Shown one piece after another: positions 5,146 through 8,084 of a DNA stretch of 8,084 nt; position 1 is the first letter of the stretch, and each line of letters opens with the position of its first letter. Below the pieces are notes generated by a model. It was not told the DNA's origin. It saw nothing but the letters and a program-made list of their open reading frames with translations, and did not search any database. The translations under genes and the position numbers were made by a program. The stretch is from Bradyrhizobium sp. (lineage in GTDB: Bacteria; Pseudomonadota; Alphaproteobacteria; Rhizobiales; Xanthobacteraceae): the NCBI GenBank assembly GCA_028290165.1, contig JAQGKJ010000852.1, forward strand, positions 1-8,084, given 5' to 3'.

Positions 5146-7322
5146 GATTTCTTCCCCGCGGCTATCAGCGCACGGTCGATCGGCAGCCGCCGCAATGCGA
5201 CGCCGGTCGCGGCATATATGGCGTTGCGCAGCGCCGGCGGTCCCGCCGTCACGCCGGTCTCGCCGATGCCGCCGGGCGCCTCGCCGCTCTTGATGACGTG
5301 CACCTCGATCTTCGGCGCCTGATCGATGCGCAACATGCGGTAGTCATGGAAGTTGGATTGCTGGACCCGCCCCTTGTCGATGGTGATCTCGCCGTAAAGC
5401 GCCGCCGTCAGGCCGAAAATCAAGCCGCCTTCGAGCTGCGCCATGATCGTATCGGGATTGACGGCGATGCCGGTATCGACCGCGGAGGTGACGCGGCGCA
5501 GATGCACCTCGCCCTGCTGGTCGACTTCGGCTTCCACGACCGTGGCTATAAAACTGCCGAACGAGGGCTGCACGCTGACACCGCGGCCGACGCGCGCCGG
5601 CAACGGCTGGCCCCAGCCGGATTTCTCCGCCACCAGATTGAGCGCGGCGAGCAGACGTGGATTCTTTCCGAGCATGCCGCGGCGGAAATCGACCGGATCC
5701 TTGCCGGCCTTGCGCGCCAGTTCGTCCATGAAGCTCTCGATCGCAAACACATTGTTGTTGGGGCCGACCCCGCGCCAGAACCCGGTCGGCACCGCCGGCG
5801 GTTCGGCGCGGACATATTCGACATGGATGTTCGGAATATCGTAGGGCATGTCGACGGCGCTATCGATGGCGTCGATATCGATGCCCTTCTGAAACGCCGG
5901 CGGCAGCCAGCGTGCGATGACGGCCGAGCCGGCCACCTTATACTTCCAGCCCACGATCTTGCCGTCCGAGAGCGTCGCAGCAATGGTGTCGCGATAGACC
6001 GGGCGATAGATGTCGTGCTGGATGTCTTCTTCGCGCGTCCACACCACCTTCACTGGTCCGTCGACCTGCTTTGCGATGCGAACCGCCGCGACCACCATGT
6101 CAGGCTCGAGCTTGCGGCCAAAACCGCCGCCGAGCAGATGCTGGTTCACCGTGACCTTGTCGACGGGCAGGCCGAGGGCTTTGGCGGCCTCGGATTGCAC
6201 CCGCGCCATGATCTGGGTGCCGGTCCAGATTTCGCAGGAGTCGGCTTTGCAATGAACCGTGGCGCTCAGCGGCTCCATGGTCGCATGCGCCAGGAACGGA
6301 AGCTCGTAGGCCGCATCGAGCCGGTCGCCGGTCGCAAGACCCTTGGCGATGTCGCCGTCGGATTTGGCGACCACGCCGTCCTTCTCGCTGGCCGAGCGCA
6401 AATCCTGCCAGATCTCCCTGGAGCTGATGCGGGCATTCGGCCCCTCATCCCAGTCGATCAGCAGCGCCTCGATGCCCTTCTGGGCCGCCCACATGTGATC
6501 GCCGACCACGGCGACCAGATCGTCGAGCACGACGATCTGCCGCACGCCCGGCAGTTTTTTGGCGGCGCTGTCGTCGACCTTGCCGACCTTGCCGCCGAAT
6601 ACCGGACAGGCCTTCAGCGTTGCGAATTTCATGTCGGGAACGATCGCGTCGATGCCATAGACCGCCTTGCCGTTGACCTTGTCAGGCGTGTCGAAGCGCT
6701 TCAGCGGCGTGCCGATAACGACAAAATCCTTCGGGTCCTTCAGTGCGACGTCCTTTGGCGGCGTCTGGCTGCCGGCGGCAGTCGCCAGCGCGCCATAGGA
6801 GAGCTTGCGCCCGCTTTCGGTATGGATGACTTCGCCGTTCGACGTGGTGCAGCTTGCCGGCTCGACCTGCCACTGTTGCGCCGCGGCCTGCACCAGCATG
6901 GCGCGCGCGCTGGCGCCCGCGTTGCGCAGCGGCGTCCAGAACGCCCGCACCGACGTGGAGCCGCCGGTCGCCTGAATGCCGAAGGCGGGATTGGCGTACC
7001 GCTTCTCGTCGGCGGGGGCGTGCTCGAGCGTCACCTGCTTGAGATCGGCATCGAGTTCTTCCGCCAGAATCATCGCCACCCCGGTGTAGATGCCCTGTCC
7101 CATCTCGACCTGCGGCATTACCAGCGTGGTCTTGCCGGCCTCGTCGATGCGGATGAAGGCGTTGGGCGCGAACTTGCCGGCCGTATCGTCCGGCGGCTGC
7201 ACCGGCTCGTTGACCGCCGCGCGAACCGGAAGATGGAAGGCGAGCAGAAACCCGCCCGCCAGGCCGCCAGTCAACAGGGCGCGGCGCGAAACTCCGTCGG
7301 GAATCCTGGCTGCGATTGTCAT
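5142..7322 (-). CDS. Molybdopterin-binding subunit of a xanthine dehydrogenase-family hydroxylase/aldehyde oxidase (IorB-like)
   Basis: This is the catalytic subunit, expected to hydroxylate an N-heterocycle or oxidise an aldehyde using water at a molybdenum cofactor. The 726-residue single chain is typical of the isoquinoline 1-oxidoreductase beta / membrane aldehyde dehydrogenase group. The N-terminus carries a Tat signal: SRRALL (12-17), a hydrophobic stretch (about 17-30) and a probable cleavage region near PVRAA (32-36), so the mature enzyme should be periplasmic. Family motifs are MPQVEMGQG (69-77), GTQIMARVQ (368-376), GGGFGRK (398-404), FWRGVGPNNN (515-524) with ESFMDELA (529-536), and GIGETG (685-690), whose E688 is the presumed catalytic base. 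The start ATG at 7322 has AGGAG 7 nt upstream. It follows the [2Fe-2S] gene by 9 nt and overlaps the cytochrome gene by 4 nt. The substrate is unassigned. Confidence 0.95.
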   Translation of the reverse strand: MTIAARIPDGVSRRALLTGGLAGGFLLAFHLPVRAAVNEPVQPPDDTAGKFAPNAFIRIDEAGKTTLVMPQVEMGQGIYTGVAMILAEELDADLKQVTLEHAPADEKRYANPAFGIQATGGSTSVRAFWTPLRNAGASARAMLVQAAAQQWQVEPASCTTSNGEVIHTESGRKLSYGALATAAGSQTPPKDVALKDPKDFVVIGTPLKRFDTPDKVNGKAVYGIDAIVPDMKFATLKACPVFGGKVGKVDDSAAKKLPGVRQIVVLDDLVAVVGDHMWAAQKGIEALLIDWDEGPNARISSREIWQDLRSASEKDGVVAKSDGDIAKGLATGDRLDAAYELPFLAHATMEPLSATVHCKADSCEIWTGTQIMARVQSEAAKALGLPVDKVTVNQHLLGGGFGRKLEPDMVVAAVRIAKQVDGPVKVVWTREEDIQHDIYRPVYRDTIAATLSDGKIVGWKYKVAGSAVIARWLPPAFQKGIDIDAIDSAVDMPYDIPNIHVEYVRAEPPAVPTGFWRGVGPNNNVFAIESFMDELARKAGKDPVDFRRGMLGKNPRLLAALNLVAEKSGWGQPLPARVGRGVSVQPSFGSFIATVVEAEVDQQGEVHLRRVTSAVDTGIAVNPDTIMAQLEGGLIFGLTAALYGEITIDKGRVQQSNFHDYRMLRIDQAPKIEVHVIKSGEAPGGIGETGVTAGPPALRNAIYAATGVALRRLPIDRALIAAGKKS

Positions 7323-7331
7323 GGCGCGCTC

Positions 7332-7796
7332 CTATGACTGACGCTGGGAAGCAGCCTGCTTGATCGCCGCGCGAATGCGTACATAGGTGCCGCAGCGGCA
7401 GATGTTGCCCGCCATCGCGGCGTCGATGTCGGCGTCGTCGGGATGGGGCGTGGCGGCGAGCAGCGCCGCCGCGGCCATGATCTGGCCCGACTGGCAATAG
7501 CCGCACTGGATCACTTCGAGATCGAGCCAGGCTTTCTGCACTTTTGCGCCGACCGGCGAAGCGCCGATGCCTTCGATGGTGGTGACGGCGCGACCCTGCA
7601 CCGCGCCCACCGGCAGCATGCAGGAACGCACCGGCCTGCCGTCGATATGCACCGTGCAGGCGCCGCATTGTGCAATGCCGCAGCCGAATTTCGTCCCGGT
7701 CATGCCGAGCAGGTCGCGCAGAACCCACAGCAGCGGCATCTCCGCCGGCGCCTCGAACGACTTCTGTTCGCCGTTGATGGAGAGGGTGGTGGCCAT
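7332..7796 (-). CDS. [2Fe-2S] iron-sulfur subunit of the molybdenum hydroxylase (IorA-like)
   Basis: This 154-residue electron-transfer subunit carries two [2Fe-2S] clusters. The N-terminal plant-ferredoxin-type cluster uses C39, C44, C47 ([11 protein letters not shown]) and C59; the C-terminal helical cluster uses C98, C101 (QCGYC), C133 and C135 (NICRC). Length and cysteine pattern fit IorA/NicA/AldG-type small subunits. It has no signal peptide of its own, so export presumably occurs as a folded complex carried by the Tat signal of the Mo subunit; this is inference from related enzymes. The start ATG at 7796 is preceded by GGAGG at a 5-nt spacing; a TTG four codons upstream would overlap that ribosome binding site and is rejected. 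It is the first gene of the three-gene operon. Confidence 0.95.
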   Translation of the reverse strand: MATTLSINGEQKSFEAPAEMPLLWVLRDLLGMTGTKFGCGIAQCGACTVHIDGRPVRSCMLPVGAVQGRAVTTIEGIGASPVGAKVQKAWLDLEVIQCGYCQSGQIMAAAALLAATPHPDDADIDAAMAGNICRCGTYVRIRAAIKQAASQRQS

Positions 7797-8064
7797 CAGA
7801 ACCTCCAATTCAGCGGTTGTCGGACCGCGCTGCCGTGGCTCGCCAGAGCGCTGATTGAGGTGCCGCAGGGACTATATCGCGCTGTCATCCGTCAAAAACA
7901 CGGCCTGAACTTTCACGTCCGCGTGTTCGCCATCACGATTGCACATCGCAGCAGCATCCAAAGGGCGCCGGCAGGCGCGAAGAACAGCATCCGTGCGAAA
8001 GGACAGCAGGTGAAGTTGGGCCAGTCCAGTCGGTCAGGCCGTCTGTAGTTTAAGGATCGGCACG
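7797..8064. promoter_or_regulatory. Upstream region of the molybdenum hydroxylase operon, possibly divergent
   Basis: This 268-nt stretch precedes the [2Fe-2S] gene and, probably, a + strand gene at 8065. It contains GCGGT (7813-7817) and ACCGC (7824-7828), a 5-bp inverted repeat with a 6-nt spacer, 17-32 nt upstream of the operon start, where it could act in the 5' leader. On the - strand TTGACG and TATAGT occur about 100 nt upstream, but only 13 nt apart, too close for a standard sigma-70 promoter. I see no other gene or convincing operator. Confidence 0.35.
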
Positions 8065-8084
8065 ATGGCTCAGAGCTTGTACGC
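8065..8084 (+). CDS. Possible start of a divergent gene (cut by window edge)
   Basis: An ATG at 8065 opens a frame reading MAQSLY to the right edge. AAGGA lies about 9 nt upstream, acceptable as a ribosome binding site. Only six complete codons are visible, so neither coding status nor function can be judged. The divergent arrangement with the molybdenum hydroxylase operon would suit a regulator or an unrelated gene. Confidence 0.35.

Noticed and set aside
3562..5322. 586-residue open frame on the + strand opposite the cytochrome gene
   Set aside because: It is antisense to a clearly recognisable three-heme cytochrome gene. The translation is rich in Arg, His and Gly with no family motif, as expected for the complement of GC-rich codons.
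5298..7337. 679-residue open frame on the + strand opposite the Mo-subunit gene
   Set aside because: The opposite strand carries all motifs of a molybdopterin subunit with Tat signal and ribosome binding site. The antisense frame has low-complexity Arg/Asp/His/Gly composition and no recognisable domain.
7870..7900. Sigma-70-like TTGACG and TATAGT pair on the - strand upstream of the operon
   Set aside because: The spacer is 13 nt, well short of the usual 16-18 nt, so I do not call it a promoter.

Overview
The window reads as a chromosomal segment of an alphaproteobacterium, most likely Bradyrhizobium or a close Bradyrhizobiaceae relative. The grounds are high GC, very GC-rich third codon positions, the mix of genes, and a long intergenic element whose sequence resembles a dispersed repeat I recall from Bradyrhizobium genomes. 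No search was run, so the genus is an inference.

Left part (1-1551, + strand): the 3' part of an ABC transporter operon of the nitrate/sulfonate/taurine family. An ATP-binding protein is cut by the left window edge, and its stop overlaps the start of a six-helix permease by 4 nt. The substrate-binding protein, and so the substrate, lies outside the window.

Middle (1552-2973): a small-gene region. I see a 55-residue reading frame on the - strand (1625-1792) and a 55-residue frame on the + strand (1986-2153), pointing away from each other. Each is preceded by a GGAAC box at a position that could be the -35 element of an EcfG (general stress response) promoter. Next, on the - strand, is a 2-keto-4-pentenoate hydratase-family enzyme (2188-2973), convergent with the second small gene.

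Gene-free block (2974-3798): about 100 nt of hydratase upstream region, then an element of roughly 600 nt (about 3110-3705) packed with inverted repeats, several with G-U compatible arms. I read it as a dispersed, structured, non-coding repeat.

Right part (3799-7796, - strand): a three-gene operon encoding a [2Fe-2S] subunit, a Tat-exported molybdopterin subunit of the xanthine dehydrogenase / isoquinoline 1-oxidoreductase (IorAB) type, and a membrane-anchored three-heme cytochrome c. Together they form a periplasmic molybdenum hydroxylase or aldehyde oxidase with its own electron outlet: substrate to Mo, to two [2Fe-2S] clusters, to three c-hemes, to the respiratory chain. The FAD subunit of classical xanthine dehydrogenase is absent, as expected for this type. 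The substrate cannot be read from the sequence. The last 268 nt before the right edge are a probable divergent promoter region, and a possible + strand gene begins at 8065.

The most interesting parts are the structured repeat and the divergent small-gene pair. I do not see a defence system, CRISPR array, tRNA, rRNA or transposase.
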